Source of the DNA: a virus
DNA length: 29,585 nt
Reading direction: 5' to 3' (one strand)
IMG/VR virus record: IMGVR_UViG_3300021963_000482
Location: 1-29,585 of that record
The first letter of the stretch is position 1, and each line of letters begins with the position of its first letter. A program made the translations under genes and the position numbers. Under the pieces are notes generated by a model that was given only the letters and a program-made list of their open reading frames with translations, had not been told where the DNA came from and did not search any database. Shown piece after piece: positions 20,874 through 26,574 of this stretch.

Positions 20874-21320
20874 TTAGAGTTTTGCTAGGTCAGGATACTT
20901 AGCGAGGAACTCTGACTCTTTTTGAGCATTGAGGTCAAGTGAAGCGTTGGCAACTTGCACCTGTGGGTTGGCGATGAACTCATCAAATGAAATCTCTCCA
21001 ACTACATTGTCTGAGTTATCGTTTTCACAAACCATAACCATCTTGCGAGACCAATCAACAATCAAGATTTGATTGTAGTCAGCCCCGTGTGTAGTGCCAC
21101 CTACATAAATACCATAACCTGTTTCGTTGCTCCATTGGTCACCAATGAGTTGAGAGATACAAATGCGAGTTGCATAAGAGTCGTCTCCCCATCGTGGTCG
21201 TGCTGCCTCTAATGCAGATGCGAGAACCTCGCTCTGGTCTCCACCTACCCAATGTTGGTAAATGAAAATTGTTGGTGATGAGGGCTTATCTCTAAACCCT
21301 GCTACTGCTCTGTCTCCCAT
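20874..21320 (-). CDS. conserved hypothetical protein (MGDRA-type family)
   Basis: 148 residues starting MGDRAVAGFRDKPSSPTIFI then YQHWVGGDQ. This N-terminus (MGDRA......IYLYxHWxG) marks a family common in actinobacteria and their phages; function unknown. Later conserved parts: YATRICISQLIGDQW, GYGIYVGGTTHGADYNQILI. GACGAAAGGACACCCT precedes the ATG; promoter at 21363-21391. The stop lies 20 bases from the next promoter's -35. Confidence 0.82.
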   Translation of the reverse strand: MGDRAVAGFRDKPSSPTIFIYQHWVGGDQSEVLASALEAARPRWGDDSYATRICISQLIGDQWSNETGYGIYVGGTTHGADYNQILIVDWSRKMVMVCENDNSDNVVGEISFDEFIANPQVQVANASLDLNAQKESEFLAKYPDLAKL

Positions 21321-21362
21321 AGGGTGTCCTTTCGTCGTTTCCTGCCTTTTGGCATTACTGAA

Positions 21363-21391
21363 ACATTACACCACCTATCTGACAAATGCAA
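21363..21391 (-). promoter_or_regulatory. promoter upstream of 21320
   Basis: TTGCAT (21386-21391), spacer TTGTCAGATAGGTGGTG, TAATGT (21363-21368) on the minus strand. Almost the same as the promoter at 15143. Confidence 0.75.
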
Positions 21392-21532
21392 CACCAAAAG
21401 AAAGAAATCTGAAAAATCTTTTTGGCGTGTCGCCATAGCACAGGGGTGTGACAGGATTTTGCATAATGCAAGACATCGCAATAACTTTGACTTCCCTACT
21501 AGCCATCTTGGCAGCGAGGGTAAAAACAGGGG

Positions 21533-21575
21533 AAGAGAAAAGAAAAGTGAGCCAGTTTTATCACGACTTGGCTCA
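21533..21575 (-). terminator. rho-independent terminator downstream of 21628
   Basis: On the minus strand TGAGCCA and TGGCTCA pair around a 14-base loop and are followed by CTTTTCTTTTCTC. A second GC-rich stem lies just before it (21583-21614). Confidence 0.65.
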
Positions 21576-21627
21576 GGTCGGGTTCGCGGGGAAACGACGA
21601 AGAAACCCCGCGAAGACTATAAACTTT

Positions 21628-21936
21628 TTACCCTGCTTCGTATTCTGTCAGGTCTACACCAAGACTGGCAAGTTTTGCACGAAGGGCTGCTTCATCTGCA
21701 TTTGGCTCATACGACTCCGTAAGGACTCGTGCAACTTCAGGGCGTACACCGTCTGATGCTCCTTCAAGGATTTCCCAATCCAGTTCGTTCCAATGCGTAG
21801 TCTCCATAATGGTGAGTCCGCTTGCACTTCCGTAGTTCCCATCTTCAGCAAAGTAGCTCAAGGTGCGAACAACTTCTACGGTTGCTGCTTCGATCAGCTC
21901 CGTCTTCTCAACGCTTGCCGTTTTCTTTTTACCCAC
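21628..21936 (-). CDS. hypothetical acidic protein
   Basis: 102 residues from a GTG at 21936, with GAGAGGATTCAACC upstream. N-terminal Lys-rich MGKKKTASVEKTE, then a helical acidic body (IEAATVEVVRTLSYFAEDG, WEILEGASDGVRPEVARVL) and a C-terminal EAALRAKLASLGVDLTEYEAG. No domain was recognised. The GGGTAAAAA motif is the second to fourth codon (GKK). A pair of stem-loops follows the stop. Confidence 0.72.
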   Translation of the reverse strand: MGKKKTASVEKTELIEAATVEVVRTLSYFAEDGNYGSASGLTIMETTHWNELDWEILEGASDGVRPEVARVLTESYEPNADEAALRAKLASLGVDLTEYEAG

Positions 21937-21971
21937 GGTTGAATCCTCTCCTCTTGCCGTTTGTCTTGCCG

Positions 21972-22121
21972 TTAGTCTAACTGGTCTTCCATCTGCTTTA
22001 TTAGCACTTGCATCTGACTAGCCGTTGTGAGGGTGGTTATCACAGACGACAGATACTTCACGCCGTTATCTGCACCCCACTTCTCTATCACCAAGTCAGC
22101 AAGCCGTTCTTCTACAGTCAC
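21972..22121 (-). CDS. small hypothetical protein
   Basis: 49 residues, not found by simple length filters. The GTG at 22121 follows a strong GGAGG nine bases upstream. Sequence MTVEERLADLVIEKWGADNG then VKYLSSVITTLTTASQMQ and VLIKQMEDQLD: a helical, leucine-rich small protein that may dimerise. The stop lies 35 bases before the next GTG start, with its own ribosome-binding site between. The GGGTAAAAAT motif sits upstream in its leader (22143-22151). Confidence 0.65.
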   Translation of the reverse strand: MTVEERLADLVIEKWGADNGVKYLSSVITTLTTASQMQVLIKQMEDQLD

Positions 22122-22162
22122 GCCGTTCCTCCGTTTCGTTTATTTTTACCCTGCGCTCGCCG

Positions 22163-22190
22163 TAAAGAAGGGGAGGCTCTCGCCTCCCCC
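22163..22190 (-). terminator. terminator of 22209
   Basis: A perfect 8-bp stem GGGGAGGC/GCCTCCCC with a TCTC loop, followed on the minus strand by TTCTTT. It lies 19 bases after the stop. Confidence 0.75.
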
Positions 22191-22208
22191 ACTCCACGCC
22201 GTAAAGTT

Positions 22209-22949
22209 CTAGCCGATTAGTTCGGAGATGTCTTCCATCTGTTGGACTGCTTCTTCCGTTGCCTTCTTGTTGTCGGGGCAATCGTCGTGAAGGTCGTCAG
22301 GGTCGCCTGAGTCCGAGAAGTATTCGCAAGCCCGACAGTCCCAGCCGAGGTCTAAGTAGTCTTGATGTGAAGAGGGAATGTCCCACTCTTTAGTCATAGA
22401 CAACTCGCCGTTCTCGCCAACATACTCAACGCCCCAGCCTTGCTCTTCTTCATTGTAAAACTCAAACTCAAGTTCAGGGTGTTGCTCAACCATTTGACGG
22501 AACGCACCTTCAGCAGGTGACCAAGCCGTATCAAATCGGTAGCCGATAGAACCTGAAGTTGTGTCGTCATTTGTAATCTCAGGATTACAGGCGTCCCACT
22601 TAGTTCCCCAGTTGCGAACATTCCAGTCATACCAGCCGTCGCTTGTGAACTTCATAGCGTGAGCCATACGCTCTTCCATACTCATCTCGTCATAGCCTTC
22701 AGGCTTGTAGTCGCTTGCGCCATAGTAAGCATCAAGGTCAGCAGGAGTTGCGAAGTTCATAAAAGAAATCGGTGCTTCGTGAAGACTCTCTTTTACAATC
22801 TCTGAGTCGTAAGACTTAGTTCCATCTTCCTTCTCAACGAAGTCGCCTTTGTGAAAAGTTTGATAAGACTTTCCAGCCTTATCCATAAACTTCTTTAGGT
22901 CTTCTTCTTTACCTGTAACAGTCATACTTGTAAATACCCAGTTTGGCAT
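22209..22949 (-). CDS. Api92-like ferredoxin-fold phage protein
   Basis: 246 residues. Begins MPNWVFTSMTVTGKEEDLKK, the typical start of the Api92-like/DUF1281 family (MPNW..N.L.I.G). Later NVRNWGTKWDAC (about 112-123), FDTAWSPAEGAFRQMVEQHP (about 138-157) and LEFEFYNEEEQGWGVEY match the family's second half. A C-terminal Cys part (DCRACEY, DDCPDN) is extra. The family is frequent in phages and plasmids and of unknown function. GACGAAAGGAAAACAA precedes the ATG; promoter at 22998-23026; terminator after it. Confidence 0.85.
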   Translation of the reverse strand: MPNWVFTSMTVTGKEEDLKKFMDKAGKSYQTFHKGDFVEKEDGTKSYDSEIVKESLHEAPISFMNFATPADLDAYYGASDYKPEGYDEMSMEERMAHAMKFTSDGWYDWNVRNWGTKWDACNPEITNDDTTSGSIGYRFDTAWSPAEGAFRQMVEQHPELEFEFYNEEEQGWGVEYVGENGELSMTKEWDIPSSHQDYLDLGWDCRACEYFSDSGDPDDLHDDCPDNKKATEEAVQQMEDISELIG

Positions 22950-22997
22950 TTGTTTTCCTTTCGTCGTTTTGTTGATTATCTCTTTCGAGATAACTTC

Positions 22998-23026
22998 ATC
23001 ATACTACCTTGGAACAGGTATCGCAA
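22998..23026 (-). promoter_or_regulatory. promoter upstream of 22949
   Basis: TTGCGA (23021-23026), spacer TACCTGTTCCAAGGTAG, TATGAT (22998-23003) on the minus strand. It overlaps the stop of the upstream gene. Confidence 0.68.
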
Positions 23027-23442
23027 CTACCCATACAACAATCGCAATAATTTTCGTGGGCGTCGTGGGAACAGCAAACAATCTCTACAACAGTCTCTAA
23101 AGTGAAGTCTGTGTTCTCTTCTGTGAAGTCGTCAGTAATAAGTTCATAGTCGGCAATTCTCTCTGCCTCTTCTTGGCTAGTCGCCTCAATGACACACTCA
23201 AGGTGAAGACGCTTAGTTGCACGAACTCTGTATTTTTTTACCTCTACAACCAGAACATCATCAAGCCAATAACCTTCATACTCATCTGACTTAGACTCGT
23301 CACCAAAGGACTCAGCGAACAAATCGCCTTCTTCTCCGTTTATCCACTCAACGCCTTCTGCTTCAGTTGCGAATCGTTTATCCGAATCAAACCAAGCATC
23401 TGCTCTTGAGTCGTGTTTCATAACGGCGTATGCGCCGAACAT
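22999..23442 (-). CDS. hypothetical acidic protein with Cys-rich tail
   Basis: 147 residues. Body acidic with many aromatic residues (WINGEEGDLFAESFGDESKS, YEGYWLDDVLVVEVKKYRVR). A middle strand-helix part (LHLECVIEATSQEEAERIAD) resembles small phage beta-alpha domains. The C-terminal tail holds eight Cys and two His in 25 residues (VCCSHDAHENYCDCC, GSCDTCSK), probably binding metal. The ATG overlaps the upstream stop (TAATG). No family was assigned. Confidence 0.75.
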   Translation of the reverse strand: MFGAYAVMKHDSRADAWFDSDKRFATEAEGVEWINGEEGDLFAESFGDESKSDEYEGYWLDDVLVVEVKKYRVRATKRLHLECVIEATSQEEAERIADYELITDDFTEENTDFTLETVVEIVCCSHDAHENYCDCCMGSCDTCSKVV

Positions 23443-23639
23443 TATTCAGCCTCGTCAAAGATGCCGACTTTTTCTTTGTGGTCTTGCACCAATTCAGAAA
23501 GCAAGCCGTCCAAATAATTTTCGGTTCTTCCCTCGACTTCGCTTACAACTTCCGCCCACTGTTCATCAGTAAGAGGCTCGCCAACCCATTCCTCAAAGTT
23601 TTCCCTAGAGGTGGTGCTGAGTTCTATTTCCTTTGTCAT
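23442..23639 (-). CDS. hypothetical acidic protein
   Basis: 65 residues, very acidic. The pattern LTDEQWAEVVSEVEGRTENY followed by LDGLLSELVQDHKEKVG is common in small phage proteins of unknown function. The start at 23639 follows AACGACGGAAGGAAAATGA. It precedes and overlaps the Cys-rich gene. No good promoter: a TATGAT at 23672-23677 has no -35 at normal spacing. Confidence 0.74.
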   Translation of the reverse strand: MTKEIELSTTSRENFEEWVGEPLTDEQWAEVVSEVEGRTENYLDGLLSELVQDHKEKVGIFDEAE

Positions 23640-23672
23640 TCATTTTCCTTCCGTCGTTTGACAGAAAGACTA

Positions 23673-23903
23673 TCATACCTTCTCTAGTTCCGCAACATCC
23701 AAAACACCGGGCCCGTTTGCCTCATCATCTTGTAGAGGGATTATGACCGTGCCGTCATCAAAGATAATCGCTATTGCTTTCTCTGAGTTGTGGTCATCCC
23801 ACGCGTAGTTGTCCAGTTCCTCTTTTGCAAGGGGACGAACCGCTACAACTTTTTTACCCACGAGCACGCTCGCCTCTTTTGAATAGTAAGTTTCTTTAGA
23901 CAC
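23673..23903 (-). CDS. hypothetical phage protein
   Basis: 76 residues from a GTG at 23903 within the end of the upstream gene; GGAGGAGGG lies ten bases before it. The core AIAIIFDDGTVIIPLQDDEA with NGPGVLDV recurs in small actinophage proteins and may be one conserved beta domain. The GGGTAAAAA motif (23851-23859) is read as VGKKV. Function unknown. Confidence 0.76.
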   Translation of the reverse strand: MSKETYYSKEASVLVGKKVVAVRPLAKEELDNYAWDDHNSEKAIAIIFDDGTVIIPLQDDEANGPGVLDVAELEKV

Positions 23904-24051
23904 TGATCGGGCCCTCCTCCCAAGTCCAAATAACTTCGTAACCTGCTGCTTGGAATCCCTCTACGGTCGAGCCGATAGGGATGGTCAGCGGAAGTGTTGC
24001 TAATTTTTTACCCGTTGCTTTGTCTAAGACGCTAAATCCTGTTGTTGTCAT
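23896..24051 (-). CDS. small hypothetical protein
   Basis: 51 residues from the ATG at 24051, in GGAGTAAAAATG, whose TAA is the stop of the upstream gene; longer frames upstream would overlap that gene. MTTTGFSVLDKATGKKLATL followed by PLTIPIGSTVEGFQAAGYEV: beta-rich. An internal motif copy (24005-24013) is read as GKK. Function unknown. Confidence 0.7.
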   Translation of the reverse strand: MTTTGFSVLDKATGKKLATLPLTIPIGSTVEGFQAAGYEVIWTWEEGPISV

Positions 24052-24053
24052 TT

Positions 24054-24254
24054 TTACTCCTTTGAGAGTGGAACCGTGTTGAGTATTTTTAAAGCTGGAA
24101 GATATTCCGTGTCGTAATCTTCTGCACGCCACTCTTCCTTTTCTTCATCATAGAGCGCACCGTCGGCAAACCTCGCCGTGAAAGTGTCATCATCTATGAA
24201 AGTGGTTTTCTTATCTAAGTCAACCGCTACTACGAAGTGGACAATCCGTGCCAT
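24054..24254 (-). CDS. small hypothetical protein
   Basis: 66 residues from the ATG at 24254 in GGAGTAAAAATG, two bases after the upstream stop. MARIVHFVVAVDLDKKTTFI then DDDTFTARFADGALYDEEKE and a C-terminus with DYDTEYLPALKILN. Pattern of a small beta domain with an acidic loop. No family was assigned. Its own stop is embedded in the next GGAGTAAAAATG. Confidence 0.72.
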   Translation of the reverse strand: MARIVHFVVAVDLDKKTTFIDDDTFTARFADGALYDEEKEEWRAEDYDTEYLPALKILNTVPLSKE

Positions 24255-24256
24255 TT

Positions 24257-24382
24257 TTACTCCCCCTCGCAATCGTGACCGTACCCAAGTTCATCGGGTG
24301 TCAGGTCCTTGCCGCACTCCACACATACTGGAACTCTCGTGCCGTTTATGTATCCGTTGAGGTTTTGGTTGATAGTTGACAT
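24257..24382 (-). CDS. very small zinc-ribbon-like protein
   Basis: 41 residues, below usual gene-finder limits. MSTINQNLNGYINGTRVPVC followed by VECGKDLTPDELGYGHDCEG: CVECG plus a later His-Asp-Cys makes a plausible zinc knuckle. The start at 24382 overlaps the upstream TGA (TGATG) and the stop lies inside GGAGTAAAAATG. Position, overlaps and Cys pattern support it as real. Confidence 0.66.
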   Translation of the reverse strand: MSTINQNLNGYINGTRVPVCVECGKDLTPDELGYGHDCEGE

Positions 24383-24564
24383 CACGCCTCCTTCACAACA
24401 AGCCGTTGACCCTTGCCGAGCCCGAGCTCGCCCAGGCCGTTGACATCAAAACAACTTTGGCACATATATGCCCAAGGTCCCATTTTTGTCACGCCGTCAT
24501 ACTCAGCGGTCTTGCCGCAACCGAAGTCGCAGGAAGGTTTTGTATCTATTACGGTCTTTATCAT
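24382..24564 (-). CDS. zinc-ribbon protein
   Basis: 60 residues. Cys pattern CDFGCG then CQSCF (residues 12, 16, 35, 38) with a conserved-looking TAEYDGVTKMGPWAYMC between: a treble-clef/zinc-ribbon type widely seen in actinobacteria and phages. The ATG at 24564 overlaps the upstream stop. Part of the overlapping operon read from 24893. Function unknown. Confidence 0.78.
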   Translation of the reverse strand: MIKTVIDTKPSCDFGCGKTAEYDGVTKMGPWAYMCQSCFDVNGLGELGLGKGQRLVVKEA

Positions 24565-24893
24565 TAGTACTCCTCCTCATCTTCCTCGTCGTCAAACTGA
24601 CCGACAATACTGATGAACCCCGCGTTAGGGTCTTTAGGGTCCGTGTGAACCGCTTGAATGAAACGCAATTCGCAAGAGTCGTCGAACCACTCCGTTATCC
24701 GTTCATACATATCCTCAGGTGACATCTCGCCTGAAGTGATTAGTGGGTCGTATCCGTATTGCCGCATTAGAACCATCTGCTCCTCGTCCATCAAGACATA
24801 AATCTTGTGGCAGGTATCGAATGCAATTCCCTTGGCATCTCGTAGATACTCTTTGAGATCGCTCTTTTCAATTATCTCGGTTGTTGTTTTCAC
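24564..24893 (-). CDS. conserved hypothetical acidic protein
   Basis: 109 residues from a GTG at 24893, with AAAGGATAACGGC upstream. Core IYVLMDEEQMVLMRQYGYDP followed by SPEDMYERITEWFDDSCELR and FIQAVHTDP resembles a conserved actinobacterial/actinophage family without known function. The C-terminus is very acidic (DDEEDEEEY). First gene of the overlapping chain 24893 to 23673 or beyond; promoter at 24923-24951. Confidence 0.77.
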   Translation of the reverse strand: MKTTTEIIEKSDLKEYLRDAKGIAFDTCHKIYVLMDEEQMVLMRQYGYDPLITSGEMSPEDMYERITEWFDDSCELRFIQAVHTDPKDPNAGFISIVGQFDDEEDEEEY

Positions 24894-24922
24894 GCCGTTA
24901 TCCTTTCGTCGTTGTTGGTTCT

Positions 24923-24951
24923 ATCATAGAGGACGAATCCTACTTTGTCAA
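24923..24951 (-). promoter_or_regulatory. promoter upstream of 24893
   Basis: TTGACA (24946-24951), spacer AAGTAGGATTCGTCCTC, TATGAT (24923-24928) on the minus strand, with the CTCTATGATAGAACC context. Confidence 0.82.
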
Positions 24952-24966
24952 CTATCTATGAATAAA

Positions 24967-25152
24967 TTATTCCGAGCCCCAACTTGCTTTCATCTTTTCA
25001 AAACTTCTATCTAAATCTTTTTGAATTCGTTTGTACTGTCTCTCGTCAAAGAAAACTGGTACAGCCTTACCGACTTGCCGTTTAGCAAAAAAAGCTAACA
25101 GCATCAAGCCGACTAATAGACCTGCTGAAAAAGAAGTTATTACACCTAACAT
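24967..25152 (-). CDS. small membrane-anchored protein
   Basis: 61 residues. N-terminal hydrophobic segment (VITSFSAGLLVGLMLLAFFA, residues 4-23), then a basic, helical cytoplasmic part (KRQVGKAVPVFFDERQYKRI, QKDLDRSFEKMKASWGSE). The ATG is in AGGTAAAAATG; promoter at 25183-25211. Function unknown. Confidence 0.74.
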   Translation of the reverse strand: MLGVITSFSAGLLVGLMLLAFFAKRQVGKAVPVFFDERQYKRIQKDLDRSFEKMKASWGSE

Positions 25153-25182
25153 TTTTACCTACCTAAGTTGTGATGAATTTTC

Positions 25183-25211
25183 ATCATAGAACAAGCCGCT
25201 GCATAATACAA
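25183..25211 (-). promoter_or_regulatory. promoter upstream of 25152
   Basis: TTGTAT (25206-25211), spacer TATGCAGCGGCTTGTTC, TATGAT (25183-25188) on the minus strand. Confidence 0.68.
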
Positions 25212-25842
25212 CTCAGTTGGATTAAATCTTTGGAGGCACGCAACGTGGTCTTTTCAAAGTTAATAAGTTGTTGGCAAGTTCACCTAGCGGCGGAGCCGCT
25301 AGGCTAGCATTATTATTGCTTGATTGCAACTCCGCGTAAATTAGCGGTTTTAGGTTTTGGATTGGATCCGTTCGACAGCTATCCACAACTACAGACAACT
25401 TCTGGTTCTTGCCGACGTGGCCCCTCCAAATCGCTTCACAGGTTGTTCAACGTGCGGGCCGCTGCTGTCAAAGTTATTTGGATGTCTCGATCAGCTCGAT
25501 CAGCTTGATCCGTTGCTGCACTTCCCAATAACTCTGGAAGCTGGGACTGGGATGGCATCAAAATTTTTACCCCCTTGAATCCTCGCCGCTGCGGTTGGAT
25601 CAGAGATCTTCAGCTTGCCGTTAAAAAGTTATTGGGATGTGTTGAACCAGAACGTGCAGCGGTTCATCTGGCATAGCGGTTCATCATAGAGTCTACGCTC
25701 AGGCCGCTAAATTTTTACCCCGTTGAGCTGATCGACAGCTGCAGCTCGACCAGGCCTGTATAAGTTATTGGGATGTGTAACGGTAAACCTCCGCCTCCAC
25801 CGCCACCGTTATTACCACCACCAGCACCACCACCTGAACCAC

Positions 25843-25923
25843 CGTTTAGTAACGCTCGCCGTTAATAACGCGTCCCGTTAATAACGCGTCCCGTTAGTAA
25901 CGCATGCCGTTATTAATTTAAGG
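25843..25923 (+). repeat. five tandem 16-17 bp iterons
   Basis: CGTTTAGTAACGCTCGC, two identical CGTTAATAACGCGTCC, CGTTAGTAACGCATGC and a degenerate CGTTATTAATTTAAGG follow head to tail. Each of the first four contains the near-palindrome GTTARTAAC. Iteron arrays of this length are typical binding sites for replication initiators or partition proteins. Confidence 0.75.
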
Positions 25924-25924
25924 T

Positions 25925-25941
25925 TGAGTCGGTCCGACTCA
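25925..25941. repeat. perfect 8-bp inverted repeat
   Basis: TGAGTCGG, one central T, CCGACTCA, directly after the iterons. A compact dyad suited to a dimeric DNA-binding protein. Confidence 0.6.
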
Positions 25942-26037
25942 GGTTTGGAATCCCTCGCCGCTGATCGGATCCATCCAGGGCCAGGCGGTCTTAAAGTTAT
26001 TCCGATGTGGGATCTGGAGCTGCAGCCCCTCCGTTAG

Positions 26038-26064
26038 TTATCCACAGGCAGGCCGTTATCCACA
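26038..26064 (+). promoter_or_regulatory. pair of DnaA boxes
   Basis: Exact TTATCCACA at 26038-26046 and 26056-26064, same strand, 18 bases apart start to start. A third box with one mismatch lies at 25379-25387, and another TTATCCACA is on the minus strand at about 27901-27909 inside the membrane-protein gene. Confidence 0.65.
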
Positions 26065-26078
26065 GGCCGTTTAATAGG

Positions 26079-26100
26079 ACAGACTTAGAATTAAGTCTGT
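26079..26100. repeat. 22-bp dyad
   Basis: ACAGACTTA, spacer GAAT, TAAGTCTGT: perfect 9-bp arms. It lies between the DnaA boxes and the zinc-ribbon gene. Possible operator. Confidence 0.6.
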
Positions 26101-26130
26101 ACGGGCACGCCGCTTCTCTGAAGCTTTAAG

Positions 26131-26334
26131 CTACCGTTGAGTAGGGGAAGTTATTGAGACCTCGCCGTTGATCGGGCCCGAACGTAGCGGGCCGCTGTTT
26201 GCAGCGAAAGTTATTTGGATGTCACCGATCGCTGCACCTGGTGCAAGACCCGTTGCGCAATTGGGACACCGTTCGTACACGCCGCGTTCGTATGACTCGC
26301 CGCACCAGAAACAATCCGATAAGACCCGTTCCAT
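26131..26334 (-). CDS. small zinc-ribbon protein
   Basis: 67 residues. CFWCGE (residues 8-13) and CPNC (23-26) form a clear rubredoxin-knuckle-type zinc ribbon in the N-terminal half. The remainder (GDIQITFAANSGPLRSG, EVSITSPTQR) is low in recognisable structure and is where two copies of the 16-bp motif lie, so the C-terminus may be shaped by that DNA motif. The ATG is in GGGGTAAAAATG. It borders the candidate origin; a DNA-binding or regulatory role is possible but not shown. Confidence 0.65.
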   Translation of the reverse strand: MERVLSDCFWCGESYERGVYERCPNCATGLAPGAAIGDIQITFAANSGPLRSGPINGEVSITSPTQR

Positions 26335-26367
26335 TTTTACCCCTCGTTATTTGACAAGCCGTTAATT

Positions 26368-26397
26368 ACTAGATAGGATATGAATATCCTAACTAGT
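26368..26397. terminator. long hairpin overlapping the stop of 26389
   Basis: ACTAGATAGGATAT and ATATCCTAACTAGT pair over 14 bases with one mismatch and a GA spacer. The stop codon of the minus-strand gene is inside it. There is no T-run, so it may be a terminator, an operator or an mRNA 3' stabiliser. Confidence 0.5.
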
Positions 26398-26574
26398 TAT
26401 TAACTTAATTTCTGCAGCGCTCGCCGCTATGATGGTGTTGAGAATCTCCACCGCTTCGTTTGCTCTCGCCGTTACGCGGATATGTTCATCGCGGGTACGG
26501 CAATCTTTAATATCTTCTTCCAAGCGGGCCGCATGTCTGGCCGCCATATCCTGAAGTTGTTCTAATGTGGTCAT
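26389..26574 (-). CDS. small helical protein
   Basis: 61 residues, helical throughout: MTTLEQLQDMAARHAARLEE followed by CRTRDEHIRVTARANEAVEI and LNTIIAASAAEIKLITS. Probably a coiled-coil dimer. Its ATG overlaps the stop of the TerS-like gene (ATGA). No family was recognised; position suggests a partner or accessory in packaging, by inference. Confidence 0.74.
   Translation of the reverse strand: MTTLEQLQDMAARHAARLEEDIKDCRTRDEHIRVTARANEAVEILNTIIAASAAEIKLITS

Larger units (their letters stand above)
21321..21627. other. intergenic region with promoter and terminator
   Basis: No gene seen. It holds the promoter and leader of 21320 (21363-21391), a plus-strand GGGTAAAAA motif (21518-21526), the terminator at 21533-21575, a perfect TTCGCGGGG/CCCCGCGAA stem (21583-21614) and a minus-strand GGGTAAAAA at the stop of the next gene (21625-21633). 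Confidence 0.7.
25153..26130. other. large non-coding region, candidate replication origin
   Basis: Nearly 1 kb without a credible gene. From left to right: a promoter (25183-25211); a CCTAGCGGC/GCCGCTAGG stem (about 25285-25305); a near-consensus DnaA box CTATCCACA (25379-25387); 16-bp motifs of the AAAGTTATT family at 25470, 25520 (inverted), 25625, 25761 and 25993; two GGGGTAAAAAT motifs (25564, 25712); a CCN-rich stretch (about 25786-25843); five tandem iterons (25843-25923); a perfect dyad (25925-25941); two exact TTATCCACA boxes (26038, 26056); and a 22-bp dyad (26079-26100). The GCCGTT hexamer recurs throughout on the plus strand. Iterons plus DnaA boxes next to dyads are typical of replication origins; no initiator gene is adjacent. 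Confidence 0.6.
25470..26222 (-). repeat. cluster of 16-bp ACATCCMAATAACTTT-type motifs
   Basis: Copies at 25470-25485, 25625-25640, 25761-25776, 25993-26008, 26146-26161 (degenerate) and 26207-26222, plus one in the opposite orientation at 25520-25535. Minus-strand forms include ACATCCAAATAACTTT (twice) and ACATCCCAATAACTTT. The last two lie inside the small zinc-ribbon gene at 26131. Confidence 0.78.

Noticed and set aside
23672-23700. Promoter before 23639
   Set aside because: A TATGAT -10 is present, but the only -35-like TTGCGG is about 12 bases away, too close for sigma70.
25436-25558. Minus-strand 40-codon frame starting after GGGGGTAAAAATTTTG
   Set aside because: It has a start and a G-rich stretch upstream, but composition is dominated by CGATCAGCT-type repeats and the 16-bp motif; no homology was recognised. 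Mentioned under findings rather than called.
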